A DNA stretch of 64,000 nt from Paucimonas sp. (GTDB taxonomy: Bacteria > Pseudomonadota > Gammaproteobacteria > Pseudomonadales > Pseudomonadaceae): the NCBI GenBank assembly GCA_031253995.1, contig JAIRVG010000055.1, positions 1 to 64,000 of the forward strand. Direction: 5' to 3'. Shown piece after piece: positions 9,811 to 22,414 of this stretch. The first letter of the stretch is position 1, and each line of letters starts with the position of its first letter. A program made the translations under genes and the position numbers. The notes beneath the pieces are model-generated. The model was not told where the DNA came from. It made no database searches and saw only the letters and a list, made by a program, of their open reading frames with translations.

Positions 9811-9832
9811 AATATCAAAACTTTTTGATATT
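9811..9832. promoter_or_regulatory. Palindromic operator candidate for the ArsR-type regulator
   Basis: Perfect 10-bp arms AATATCAAAA and TTTTGATATT are separated by two bases. The palindrome is AT-rich in a GC-rich spacer and ends four bases before the -35 box of the adjacent regulator gene. ArsR-family dimers bind such symmetric sites, so autoregulation is the natural reading. Binding by this protein is an inference. Confidence 0.7.
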
Positions 9833-9836
9833 GGTC

Positions 9837-9865
9837 TTGCGACGCCGGTTGGCCATGACTAGACT
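9837..9865 (+). promoter_or_regulatory. Sigma-70-type promoter of the regulator-metK operon
   Basis: TTGCGA (9837-9842), a 17-base spacer, and TAGACT (9860-9865). The start codon is at 9874, so initiation about 7 bases past the -10 box would begin at or next to the ATG. That fits the absence of a Shine-Dalgarno and predicts a leaderless transcript. Confidence 0.6.
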
Positions 9866-9873
9866 GCCGGCCC

Positions 9874-10869
9874 ATGAACATTCGCGTACCCGTTCCCGAG
9901 CAGCAGCAAAGCGAACGCCTGGCGGCCCTGTGCAAGGCCGGCGGCGATCCCCTGCGCCTGAACGTGTTGCGCGCCCTGGCCAACGACTCGTTCGGCGTGC
10001 TGGAACTGGCGCAGATCTTCGCCGTCGGCCAGTCCGGCATGAGCCACCACCTCAAGGTGCTGGCCCAGGCCGAGCTGGTGGCGACCCGCCGCGAAGGCAA
10101 TGCGATCTTCTACCGCCGCGCCCTGCCCGACAGCCTGAGCCTGGGCGGCAAGCTGCACGCCGCGCTGCTCGAAGAGGTGGACAGCTTGCCGCTGCCGGGC
10201 GAGATGCAGGTGCGCATCGGCCAGGTCCAGCAGCGCCGCGCGGCCACCAGCCAGGACTTCTTCCTGCGCGTCGAAGAGAAATTCCGCGCCCAGCAGGACC
10301 TGATCGCCGGCCTCGCCCAGTACCGCGAAAGCCTCCTCGCCCTGCTCGACAAACTGAGCTTCGAACCCGGCGCCACGGCGCTGGAAGTCGGACCGGGCGA
10401 CGGCGAATTCCTACCCGAACTGGCCCGCCGCTTCGCCCAGGTCACCGCGCTGGACAACAGCCCGACCATGCTCGAACTGGCACGCCAGGTCTGCCAGCGC
10501 GAACGCCTGGCTAACGTAAACCTGCAACTGGCCGATGCCCTCAGTACGACTGACGCCCAGGCCGATTGCGTGGTGCTGAACATGGTCCTGCACCACTTCA
10601 GCGATCCGGCCGCCGCCCTGGCGCAGCTGGCCGGACGTGTCAAACCAGGCGGCAGCCTGTTGCTTACCGAGTTGTGCAGCCACGACCAGGGTTGGGCCCG
10701 CGAAGCCTGCGGCGATCTCTGGCTGGGCTTTGAACAGGACGACCTGCTTCGTTGGGCCTGTGCTGCGGGACTGACTCCCGCAGACAGCCTCTATGTGGGA
10801 TTACGCAATGGTTTCCAGCTCCAGGTCCGCCATTTCCAGCGACCGACTGGCAACAATCACCCTTTTTAA
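9874..10869 (+). CDS. ArsR-family regulator fused to a SAM-dependent methyltransferase domain
   Basis: 331 residues. Residues about 20-95 are an ArsR-type winged helix ([12 protein letters not shown], then [19 protein letters not shown] and a REGNAIFYR wing). Residues about 145-325 are a Rossmann methyltransferase with the SAM motif [15 protein letters not shown] and [12 protein letters not shown]. No metal-binding Cys pair typical of ArsR or SmtB is apparent, so the ligand is more likely SAM or SAH bound by the second domain. It precedes metK by 18 bp, so the two share a transcript. Related ArsR proteins (SahR in other Proteobacteria) control methionine-cycle genes. No Shine-Dalgarno precedes the ATG. 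Confidence 0.85.
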   Translation: MNIRVPVPEQQQSERLAALCKAGGDPLRLNVLRALANDSFGVLELAQIFAVGQSGMSHHLKVLAQAELVATRREGNAIFYRRALPDSLSLGGKLHAALLEEVDSLPLPGEMQVRIGQVQQRRAATSQDFFLRVEEKFRAQQDLIAGLAQYRESLLALLDKLSFEPGATALEVGPGDGEFLPELARRFAQVTALDNSPTMLELARQVCQRERLANVNLQLADALSTTDAQADCVVLNMVLHHFSDPAAALAQLAGRVKPGGSLLLTELCSHDQGWAREACGDLWLGFEQDDLLRWACAAGLTPADSLYVGLRNGFQLQVRHFQRPTGNNHPF

Positions 10870-10887
10870 ATTCAGGAACCCGTCGAG

Positions 10888-12078
<1,191 letters not shown>

Positions 12079-12100
12079 CACCCGGTAATCGCTGTCGCGA

Positions 12101-12134
12101 AAGCCCCGGCCAGTCCTCTGGCCGGGGCTTTTTC
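12101..12134 (+). terminator. Intrinsic terminator after metK
   Basis: AAGCCCCGGCCAG faces CTGGCCGGGGCTT with a four-base loop, followed by TTTTC. It lies 23 bp past the metK stop and closes the regulator-metK transcript. Confidence 0.9.
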
Positions 12135-12191
12135 ATGCCGGGAAAAATGTCCTGACAAAGCTGAACGAGCAGTTTGCCCGTGGCTTCCTAG

Positions 12192-13898
<1,707 letters not shown>

Positions 13899-13954
13899 AT
13901 CCGCTGGATCAGGGCAGCATCACGGGTTCTGCCTGCCCGATGACGGAGCCTCAT

Positions 13955-14350
13955 ATGAAATCGACTTCCCTGTTTGCCCTGTTCAGTGCCTGCGCTTTGC
14001 TGGCCGCGCCTGCCTTCGCCATCGAAGACCAGCCGGGCCTGACCGGCTGCGCCGCCAAGCAGCAGAACATCAGCGCGCAGATCGAACAGGCCCGCAGCCA
14101 TGGCAATGCCGAGCAACAGGCCGGCCTGGAAAAGGCCCTCAGCGAAGTGCAGGCGCACTGCACCGACGCCGGGTTGCGCAAGGAACGCGAACAGAAGGTG
14201 CTGGATGCGCGTCACGAAGTGGCGCAGCGCAAGAAGGACCTGGACAAGGCCATGAAGAAAGGCGATGCGGAGAAGATCAACAAGCGCAAGGACAAGCTGG
14301 CCGAGGCCAACAAGGAACTGCAATCGGCGTTGCAAGAGCTGGATCAGTAA
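13955..14350 (+). CDS. DUF1090 family periplasmic protein
   Basis: 131 residues. A signal peptide (MKSTSLFALFSACALLAAPAFA) is followed by a Cys-containing segment (GLTGCAAK) and a long, highly charged, probably coiled-coil helix ending in an Asn/Lys/Glu-rich region. This is the DUF1090 (E. coli YqjC) pattern, whose function is unknown. The ATG at 13955 follows GGAG; a possible ATG five codons earlier is less likely. It stands alone between ligB and a REP doublet. Confidence 0.8.
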   Translation: MKSTSLFALFSACALLAAPAFAIEDQPGLTGCAAKQQNISAQIEQARSHGNAEQQAGLEKALSEVQAHCTDAGLRKEREQKVLDARHEVAQRKKDLDKAMKKGDAEKINKRKDKLAEANKELQSALQELDQ

Positions 14351-14362
14351 GCCGCTCTTGAA

Positions 14363-14479
14363 GCTTGCATAGGACCCTGTGGGAGCTGGCTTGCCAGCGA
14401 TGAGGCCGGCCATGGCAAAGTGGTTGTCAGATCGGCCCAAATCGCTGGCAAGCCAGCTCCCACAGGGTCCTATGCAAGC
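14363..14479. repeat. REP doublet with perfect 39-bp arms
   Basis: Bases 14363-14401 and 14441-14479 are exact reverse complements over 39 bases, separated by a 39-base loop. The core TGTGGGAGCTGGCTTGCCAG is the widespread Pseudomonas REP. The REP core alone covers about 25 bases, so here the identity extends beyond it into flanking sequence. It lies between the convergent DUF1090 and cytochrome genes and could stop transcription from either side. Confidence 0.9.
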
Positions 14480-14495
14480 CTTCAGTCTTTAAACA

Positions 14496-14951
14496 TCAAT
14501 GGTTACGAAATTCCGTATGACAGGCTTTGCACGCCGCCTCGACCTTGTCCATCGGCCCTTGCACCGTTTCGGCCTGTAACGGCTGGGCCTTGCTGGCAAT
14601 CACCAACGCTCCCGTCGCCTCCTCCAACTGCCGCGCCAGCTCCTGGAAGCGCGCCTGTTTCTCCCAGACATCCGCCCGCGCGCTGGTATCATCCGTCTCC
14701 TTGACCTGTGGGAAGTGCTTCCATGGCTCGTGGGAAAGAGCATCGAGCTTCACCGCGCCGTCGGCGAATTTCTGCCCGTCGAAGGCCAGCCGCCCGCGCA
14801 GCATGCCACCCATGTCCTCGCTGGTCTTGAGCATCTGCTTGAAGATCGCCTTGCGCTGGCCCAGCGGCGAGTTCGGATCGACGCCGCCACAGGCGGTCAG
14901 GGTCAGGCAGGCCAGCAGTACGACGGAACAACGTTTGAGCATCATGGTCAT
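14496..14951 (-). CDS. Class II (c'-type) cytochrome c lipoprotein
   Basis: 151 residues. A signal with lipobox (CLTLTACGG) predicts a lipid anchor, and the haem site CKACH lies six residues from the C-terminus, as in cytochrome c' and c556 proteins, which are four-helix bundles. Start is taken at the ATG at 14951; an ATG two codons later is equally possible, and the longer open frame (to 14996) lacks signal features. The redox partner is unknown. It is divergent from mltA. Confidence 0.8.
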   Translation of the reverse strand: MTMMLKRCSVVLLACLTLTACGGVDPNSPLGQRKAIFKQMLKTSEDMGGMLRGRLAFDGQKFADGAVKLDALSHEPWKHFPQVKETDDTSARADVWEKQARFQELARQLEEATGALVIASKAQPLQAETVQGPMDKVEAACKACHTEFRNH

Positions 14952-15073
14952 CGGCTCACGGAAAAAAGGCGGCCAGTATCCTCGCCTGACCGGCAAAGAC
15001 CAATACCCCCATGAAAAACATGGATTGCGCGCAGACCTTCATCGGCAGCGCCGGTCCCCAAGGAAATACCCGC

Positions 15074-16231
15074 ATGAACATCCCTCTGCGCCGCCTCGGC
15101 TGGACCCTTTCCCTGTTCGCCCTGCTCGCCGGCTGCAACGGTGGCGCCCCGGAGAAATCCAAGCCGCACCCGATCGCCACCTACACCCACGCCACCTGGA
15201 AAGACCTGCCGACGGTGGGCGACAGCGACCTGGTGGCCGGCTTCGAGGCCTGGCGCAGCGCCTGCCAGCGCCTGAAGAACGATGCCGTGTGGGGCCCAAC
15301 CTGCGCCGCAGCGGCCAGCGTGCCGGCGGATGCGCGCAAGATCGGTGAATTCCTCGGTGCCCAGCTGGAGGTCTACAGCCTGCGCTCGGCGGAAAACAGC
15401 GCCAATGGCCTGATCACCGGTTACTACGAGCCGGTGTATCCGGGCAGCGAAACCCGCACCGAACGCGCCCATGTGCCGGTGTATGGCATTCCGGACGACC
15501 TGATCGTGGTGAACCTCGACAGCGTCTATCCCGAGCTCAAGGGCAAGCGCCTGCGCGGCCGTCTCGAAGGCCGGGTGCTCAAGCCCTACGACACCGCCGA
15601 GGTGATCCAGCGACAGGGCCTGAATGCGCCGGTGGTGGCCTGGCTGACCGACCCGATGGACCTGCAGTTCCTGCAGATCCAGGGCTCTGGACGGGTCCAG
15701 CTGGACAACGGCCGACAGCTGCGCCTGGGGTATGCCGACCAGAACGGTCACCCCTATCGTCCGATCGGGCGCTGGCTGGTGGAGCAGGGTCAGCTGAAGA
15801 AAGAAGACGTGACCATGGGCGCCATCCACGCCTGGGCCCAGGCCAACCCGGCGCGGGTGCCGGAGCTGCTGGCGAGCAACCCGAGTTATGTGTTCTTCGG
15901 CGCCCGGCCGGACAGCAACGAAGGGCCGCGCGGGTCGTTGAACGTGCCGTTGACGGCGGGTTACAGCGTGGCGATCGACCGCAAGGTGATTCCGCTGGGC
16001 AGCCTGTTGTGGCTGAACACCACGCGCCCGGATGGCAGCCCGGTGGTGCGGCCGGTGGCGGCGCAGGACACCGGTGGCGCTATTACCGGCGAGGTCCGTG
16101 CCGACCTGTTCTGGGGAACTGGCGAGGCGGCGGGGGAACTGGCGGGAAACATGAAGCAGCAGGGGCAGATCTGGTTGCTGTGGCCGAAGGGCGTTGCCCT
16201 GCCTGCCGTACCGCAGACCGAAACCAAATAA
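15074..16231 (+). CDS. mltA: Membrane-bound lytic murein transglycosylase A
   Basis: 385 residues. A lipobox (LLAGCN) follows an N-terminal signal, anchoring it in the outer membrane. MltA cleaves peptidoglycan between MurNAc and GlcNAc and forms 1,6-anhydroMurNAc. The motif GLITGYYEPVYPGS and the C-terminal 3D-domain VAAQDTGGAITG with its catalytic Asp are present. The ATG at 15074 follows AAGGAA; the frame is open for 21 codons upstream without a signal-like start. Confidence 0.93.
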   Translation: MNIPLRRLGWTLSLFALLAGCNGGAPEKSKPHPIATYTHATWKDLPTVGDSDLVAGFEAWRSACQRLKNDAVWGPTCAAAASVPADARKIGEFLGAQLEVYSLRSAENSANGLITGYYEPVYPGSETRTERAHVPVYGIPDDLIVVNLDSVYPELKGKRLRGRLEGRVLKPYDTAEVIQRQGLNAPVVAWLTDPMDLQFLQIQGSGRVQLDNGRQLRLGYADQNGHPYRPIGRWLVEQGQLKKEDVTMGAIHAWAQANPARVPELLASNPSYVFFGARPDSNEGPRGSLNVPLTAGYSVAIDRKVIPLGSLLWLNTTRPDGSPVVRPVAAQDTGGAITGEVRADLFWGTGEAAGELAGNMKQQGQIWLLWPKGVALPAVPQTETK

Positions 16232-16264
16232 GCCGGCTTGCCGCAGTACCTGTGCAAACCACAA

Positions 16265-16454
16265 GTGCGCCGCGATCGGCGTAGGAGCGGATTCATCCGC
16301 GATCGGCGGCGAAGCCGTCGTAAAACCTGAGTCCCGAGCTCGTCTGACACACCGCAGATACAGGTTTTATGGCCGCTTCGCGCCCAATCGCGGATGAATC
16401 CGCTCCCACGCCATCCCTGCTAAATCAATGGGTTATGTATTGTTCTATGAAAGC
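16265..16454. repeat. Mosaic REP-type repeat region
   Basis: A first hairpin-forming unit (about 16270-16320, with GTAGGAGCGGATTCATCCGC) is followed by a second (about 16384-16415, GCGGATGAATCCGCTCCCAC) and a tail ending TTGTTCTATGAAAGCG. Bases 16387-16453 match 51-117 directly and 16305-16354 match 1-50 in inverted orientation. It separates the convergent mltA and MAPEG genes. Confidence 0.75.
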
Positions 16455-16459
16455 GTGTG

Positions 16460-16846
16460 TCAGGCCGAAGCCACGAAGAAACTCACGACCAACCCCACCC
16501 CCACGAACCACACCAGCGACCTCAACGCCGCCCAGTCCGCCAGGTAGCAGATGATGTAGAGCAGCCGGCTGGTGATGAACAGCACCGCCAGCACATCCTG
16601 GGTCACCTGTTCGGCATTGCCCACCACATCGGCGATCAGCACCGCGGCAATGAACGCCGGAAGAATCTCGAAGCTGTTCAACTGCGCCGCATGGGCGCGT
16701 CGCGGCAAACCTTCCAGGGTGTCCTGGAACGCCCGCGGATCATGGTTGTGCCGCAGGTTGAAACGTCCGCTGGCAACCTTGGCGATGCTCGTGCACAGGT
16801 AGGGCAGGATCAGCGCGATCAGTACGCACCAGAAAGCGACAGTCAT
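16460..16846 (-). CDS. MAPEG family membrane protein
   Basis: 128 residues with four hydrophobic stretches, the topology of the MAPEG superfamily (membrane-associated proteins of eicosanoid and glutathione metabolism). The conserved region is around RAHAAQLNSFEILPAFIAAV, where a Glu/Asn-rich helix is typical. The substrate is unknown in bacteria. It starts 36 bp after the EamA-type transporter on the same strand and is probably cotranscribed with it. Confidence 0.8.
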   Translation of the reverse strand: MTVAFWCVLIALILPYLCTSIAKVASGRFNLRHNHDPRAFQDTLEGLPRRAHAAQLNSFEILPAFIAAVLIADVVGNAEQVTQDVLAVLFITSRLLYIICYLADWAALRSLVWFVGVGLVVSFFVASA

Positions 16847-16882
16847 GGTCAGGTCCTTCTCAGTAGGAAAACGGGAGGCCGG

Positions 16883-17716
16883 TCAGAGCTTCATCACCAG
16901 CATGCCGACCAGCACCAGGGCACAGGCTAAGAGCCTGGGGCCGCCGAAAGGTTCTTTGAGGTAGCGCATGCCCATCAACACCACGAGGATCACGCTGACC
17001 TCGCGCAGCGCCGCCGCCTCCGCCACCGAGCCCAGGTGCATGGCCCAGAGCACCAGAGCGTAGCTCAACAACACGCAGACGCCGACCGCCAGCCCGAGCT
17101 TCCACTGGGTGCGCCAGAACGTCACGAACGGCCCGCGCCGCGCCACGCTGGCGATCACCGGGAACGGCAGCGAGCAGGCCAGGGTCAGCCACACCAGGTA
17201 GTCCAGCGGCTGCGCCCAGCGGCGGATCGCCTGGCCATCGAGCCAGGTGTAGCAACCGATGCACAGGCCGATCAGCGCTACCACCGGCAGCATCGACCAG
17301 GGCAGGCGATCACCGCCGCCGCCATGCCAGAGCAAACAGGCCATGCCGCATGGGATCAGGAGGATGCCGATGATCTGCTGGCCGCTCAGGTGCTCGCCGG
17401 CGAACACCAGGGTCAGGGCCAGCACCACCAGCGGCGACAACCCGCGCATCAACGGATAGACCAGGCCCAGGTCACCGACCTTGTAGGCCTGGATCAGCAG
17501 GAAACGGTAGAGCAGCTCGCACAGCGCCGACGCCAGCAGCCACGGCCAGATATCCGCCGGCGGCACGTCGACGAAGCCGACCATGACCACGGCGAACACC
17601 AGCGCCACGCTGTCCATGCTGGCGATCATCAGCAGGCGCTCGCCGCTGAACTTGACCAGGGTGTTCCAGGTTGCATGCAGCAGTGCCGCGACGAGCACCA
17701 GGGAAGTCGCTACCAC
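16883..17716 (-). CDS. EamA-type DMT family transporter
   Basis: 277 residues with about ten hydrophobic segments arranged as two halves, the EamA/DMT architecture. The N-terminus HATWNTLVKFSG and the mid-protein PLMRGLSPLVVLAL are characteristic of the family. Such proteins export or import small metabolites; the substrate cannot be read from sequence. The start is GTG at 17716 with GAAGGAA eight bases upstream. It is divergent from the antiporter gene, with about 190 bp between. Confidence 0.8.
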   Translation of the reverse strand: MVATSLVLVAALLHATWNTLVKFSGERLLMIASMDSVALVFAVVMVGFVDVPPADIWPWLLASALCELLYRFLLIQAYKVGDLGLVYPLMRGLSPLVVLALTLVFAGEHLSGQQIIGILLIPCGMACLLWHGGGGDRLPWSMLPVVALIGLCIGCYTWLDGQAIRRWAQPLDYLVWLTLACSLPFPVIASVARRGPFVTFWRTQWKLGLAVGVCVLLSYALVLWAMHLGSVAEAAALREVSVILVVLMGMRYLKEPFGGPRLLACALVLVGMLVMKL

Positions 17717-17910
17717 GTCTCGATTCCTTCGCCATCCACGGACCGGGTCCGTCCACCAGAGGCCGGAGTTTCAACCACTCGCAACAAAACAGCCAGCACG
17801 CTGTCAATCGCGGCATTGAAAGAAACTGTGTCCCAGACCGGTCAAAAGGCCATCAAACCTTATGTCCGCCGCAAGCGGGCACAGAATCGGAAGCCAATAC
17901 AGGAACCAGG

Positions 17911-19149
17911 ATGCTCGAATTAGTTGCCGTGTTTATCTGCCTCACCACCCTCCTCACCTACGTGAACTACCGCTTCATCGGCCTGCCACCGGCCATTGGC
18001 GTGATGGTCACGGCCTTGCTGTTCTCCCTGATGCTCCAGGGGCTGAGCCTGATCGGCTTCCCCGGACTGGAAGAACGGGTCGAAGGCCTGATGAACCAGA
18101 TCGACTTCAACGACCTGTTGATGCACTGGATGCTGTCGTTCCTGCTGTTCGCCGGCGCCTTGCACGTCAACCTCGCCGACCTGCGCGACTACCGCTGGCC
18201 GATTGGCCTGCTGGCCACCCTGGGCGTGCTGATCGCCACCGTGGTCATCGGTTTTCTCGCCCACTGGGTGTTCGCCTTGTTCGGCTGGAACGTCAGCCTG
18301 ATCTACTGCCTGCTGTTCGGCGCGCTGATCTCGCCGACCGACCCGATCGCGGTGCTGGGCGCGCTGCGCACCGCCAACGCCTCCAAGCCATTGAAGACCA
18401 CCATCGTCGGCGAGTCGCTGTTCAATGACGGCACGGCGGTGGTGGTATTCACCGTACTGCTGGGCATCATCCAGCTCGGCGAAACGCCGAGCGTTGCCGA
18501 CACCGCGATCCTGTTCGCCCGCGAAGCCATCGGCGGGGTGATCTTCGGCGGCCTGATCGGTTATGCCACCTACCGCATGATCAAGAGCATCGAGCAGTAC
18601 CAGGTCGAGGTGATGCTGACCCTGGCGCTGGTCATCGGCGGCTCGGCGATGTGCTACGAACTGCACGTGTCGGCGCCGATCGCCATGGTGGTCGCCGGCC
18701 TGATCATCGGCAACCTGGGGCGCAACCTGGCGATGAACGACATGACCCGGCGCTACATGGATGGTTTCTGGGAGCTGATCGACGACATGCTCAACGCCCT
18801 GCTGTTCGCCCTGATCGGCCTGGAGCTGTTGCTGCTGCCGTTCAACTGGATGCACCTGGCGGCCGGCGGCGTGCTGGCGATCGCGGTGCTGGCGTCGCGC
18901 CTGCTGACCGTGGCCCCGGCCATCGTCCTGCTGCGACGCTGGCGCAGCGTGCCGAAAGGCACCGTGCGGGTGCTGACCTGGGGTGGTCTGCGCGGAGGTG
19001 TTTCGGTCGCCCTGGCGTTGTCGCTGCCAATCGGCGAGGAGCGGGATCTGCTGCTGAGCATCACCTACATCGTGGTGCTGTCGTCGATCCTGGTGCAGGG
19101 GTTGACGGTGGGACGGGTCGTGAAGGGGGTCAGCGAGCAGCCGGGATGA
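17911..19149 (+). CDS. CPA1-family Na+(K+)/H+ antiporter
   Basis: 412 residues with about 12 membrane segments. The paired motifs SPTDPIAVLG and GESLFNDGTAVVVF (the Asn-Asp ion site) mark a CPA1 (NhaP/YjcE-like) exchanger, which swaps protons for Na+ or K+ across the inner membrane. The frame is open for 80 codons upstream, but the ATG at 17911 (MLELVAVFICL) follows AGGAA and places the first membrane helix correctly. It ends convergently with the thioesterase, with repeat copy B between. Confidence 0.88.
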   Translation: MLELVAVFICLTTLLTYVNYRFIGLPPAIGVMVTALLFSLMLQGLSLIGFPGLEERVEGLMNQIDFNDLLMHWMLSFLLFAGALHVNLADLRDYRWPIGLLATLGVLIATVVIGFLAHWVFALFGWNVSLIYCLLFGALISPTDPIAVLGALRTANASKPLKTTIVGESLFNDGTAVVVFTVLLGIIQLGETPSVADTAILFAREAIGGVIFGGLIGYATYRMIKSIEQYQVEVMLTLALVIGGSAMCYELHVSAPIAMVVAGLIIGNLGRNLAMNDMTRRYMDGFWELIDDMLNALLFALIGLELLLLPFNWMHLAAGGVLAIAVLASRLLTVAPAIVLLRRWRSVPKGTVRVLTWGGLRGGVSVALALSLPIGEERDLLLSITYIVVLSSILVQGLTVGRVVKGVSEQPG

Positions 19150-19150
19150 G

Positions 19151-19248
19151 CGGCAAGCATTAAGCTTCAAGATGCAAGAAAGAGCAAAAGCAGGATCGCG
19201 GTCTGCTCTTGCTCTTTCTTATGACTTGCAGCTTAAAGCTTGAAGCTC
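19151..19248. repeat. AAGCTTCAAG-family inverted repeat, copy B
   Basis: TTAAGCTTCAAG near 19170 faces TTAAAGCTTGAAGC near 19232. Inside lies a hairpin with arms of about 18 bp, AAGAAAGAGCAAAAGCAG against CTGCTCTTGCTCTTTCTT. It fills the space between the convergent antiporter and thioesterase genes. An A-rich and T-rich flank on the two sides would allow termination in either direction. Confidence 0.7.
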
Positions 19249-19648
19249 ATTCAACAGCGCTGTCCGGGAACTGGTCCTGGATGTACTTGATCTCGGTTCG
19301 CCCATGGGCCGCCGGCAAGCCGTCCTCGCCCAGGTTGACGAAGACCATCTTGTCCACGGTCAGGATCGACTTGCGGGTGATCTTGTTGCGCACTTCGCAG
19401 CTCAGGGTGATAGAGGTCCGGCCAAACTCGGTAGCGGTGATGCCCAGCTCGATGATGTCGCCCTGGCGCGAGGCGCTGACGAAGTTGATCTCGGAAATGT
19501 ACTTGGTCACCACGCGCTGGTTGCCCAGCTGGACGATCGCGTAGATCGCCGCCTCTTCATCGATCCAGCGCAACAGGCTGCCACCGAACAGGGTGCCGTT
19601 GGGGTTGAGGTCTTCGGGTTTTACCCACTTGCGGGTGTGGAAATTCAT
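19247..19648 (-). CDS. Hotdog-fold acyl-CoA thioesterase
   Basis: 133 residues. The motif NPNGTLFGGSLLRWIDEEAA is the YciA/BACH-type hotdog signature with its catalytic Asp. Such enzymes hydrolyse acyl-CoA to free acid and CoA. ATG 19648 follows AGGAG; the ten extra codons to 19678 lack a ribosome site. A role next to the methyl-cycle genes is not obvious. Confidence 0.87.
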   Translation of the reverse strand: MNFHTRKWVKPEDLNPNGTLFGGSLLRWIDEEAAIYAIVQLGNQRVVTKYISEINFVSASRQGDIIELGITATEFGRTSITLSCEVRNKITRKSILTVDKMVFVNLGEDGLPAAHGRTEIKYIQDQFPDSAVE

Positions 19649-19778
19649 GCGTGCTCCTGGTACGGCCTGGCATGTCAAGAATGGGCCTTCGCGACCCTGC
19701 CACTACAGGTTAGCCCCTTTTCCCCGCGCCTTGACCATGCCCTTTGTAGGCCCTTTGTCGCCAGCCGCGTTTTTGTCC

Positions 19779-21390
<1,612 letters not shown>

Positions 21391-21392
21391 CA

Positions 21393-21486
21393 GCAGCTGC
21401 AAGCGGCAAGTAGCAAGGTTCAAGCAGAAGCGGTTCGCGCCGCTCCTGCTTTTTTCTTGCAGCCTGCCGCTTGAGGCTTGCGGCTG
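21393..21486 (+). terminator. AAGCTTCAAG-family repeat copy C with terminator hairpin
   Basis: An outer imperfect inverted repeat (CAGCTGCAAGCGGCAAG against CTTGCAGCCTGCCGCTTG) encloses an inner hairpin, GCAGAAGCGG against CCGCTCCTGC (about 21424-21449), followed by TTTTTTC. The inner hairpin is a good terminator for ahcY, so metF may need read-through or its own promoter. Confidence 0.72.
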
Positions 21487-21498
21487 AAGGAACTTCAA

Positions 21499-22344
21499 AT
21501 GACTCAGGAACGCCGTTACAGCTTCGAGTTCTTCCCGACCAAGACCGACGCTGGACATGAAAAACTGCTCGCCACCGCCCATACCCTGGCGAGCTACAAC
21601 CCGGACTTCTTCTCCTGCACCTACGGGGCCGGCGGTTCGACCCGCGACCGCACCCTGAACACCGTGCTGCAGCTGGAAAACGAAGTGAAGGTGCCCGCCG
21701 CACCGCACCTGTCGTGCGTCGGTGACAGCAAGGCCGAACTGCGCGCCCTGCTGGCCCAGTACAAGGATGCCGGCATCAAGCGCATCGTCGCCCTGCGCGG
21801 CGACCTGCCGTCGGGCATGGGCATGGCCAGCGGCGAGCTGCGCTACGCCAACGAACTGGTGGAGTTCATCCGCCAGGAAACCGGCGACCAGTTCCACATC
21901 GAAATCGCCGCCTACCCGGAGATGCATCCGCAGGCGCGCAACTTCGAGGACGACCTGGCCAACTTCGTGCGCAAGGCCAATGCCGGCGCCGACAGCGCCA
22001 TCACCCAGTACTTCTTCAACGCCGAAAGCTACTTCTACTTCGTGGAACGCGTGCAGAAGCTGGGGGTGAAGATCCCGGTGGTCCCGGGGATCATGCCGAT
22101 CACCAACTACAGCAAGCTGGCCCGCTTCTCCGACGCCTGCGGCGCCGAGATCCCGCGCTGGATCCGCAAGCAGCTGGAAGCCTACGGCGACGACGCCAAG
22201 AGCATCCAGGCCTTCGGCGAAGAAGTCATCACCCACATGTGCGAGCAACTGCTGGAAGGCGGCGCACCGGGCCTGCACTTCTATACCTTGAACCAGGCCG
22301 AACCCAGCCTGGCGATCTGGAACAACCTGAAGCTGCCGCGCTGA
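21499..22344 (+). CDS. metF: 5,10-methylenetetrahydrofolate reductase
   Basis: 281 residues. It reduces methylene-THF to methyl-THF, the methyl donor for methionine synthesis, using FAD. The N-terminus RYSFEFFPTKTDAGHEKL, CTYGAGGSTRDRTL and VALRGDLP are family hallmarks. ATG 21499 follows AAGGAA. Its place after ahcY unites the regeneration of homocysteine and of the methyl group; the terminator-like repeat between them suggests separable expression. Confidence 0.95.
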   Translation: MTQERRYSFEFFPTKTDAGHEKLLATAHTLASYNPDFFSCTYGAGGSTRDRTLNTVLQLENEVKVPAAPHLSCVGDSKAELRALLAQYKDAGIKRIVALRGDLPSGMGMASGELRYANELVEFIRQETGDQFHIEIAAYPEMHPQARNFEDDLANFVRKANAGADSAITQYFFNAESYFYFVERVQKLGVKIPVVPGIMPITNYSKLARFSDACGAEIPRWIRKQLEAYGDDAKSIQAFGEEVITHMCEQLLEGGAPGLHFYTLNQAEPSLAIWNNLKLPR

Positions 22345-22414
22345 TCCCCCAAGCGGCGATGATGTCTGTATCCTTCAGCATCGTCGCCGTTTCCGGCCTT
22401 CCGGCCTGTCCACC

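Noticed and set aside
9615..10100. N-terminal extension of transketolase to 827 residues
   Set aside because: The extension runs across the divergent promoter and into the regulator gene; ATG 9614 has AGGAGA and the conserved start.
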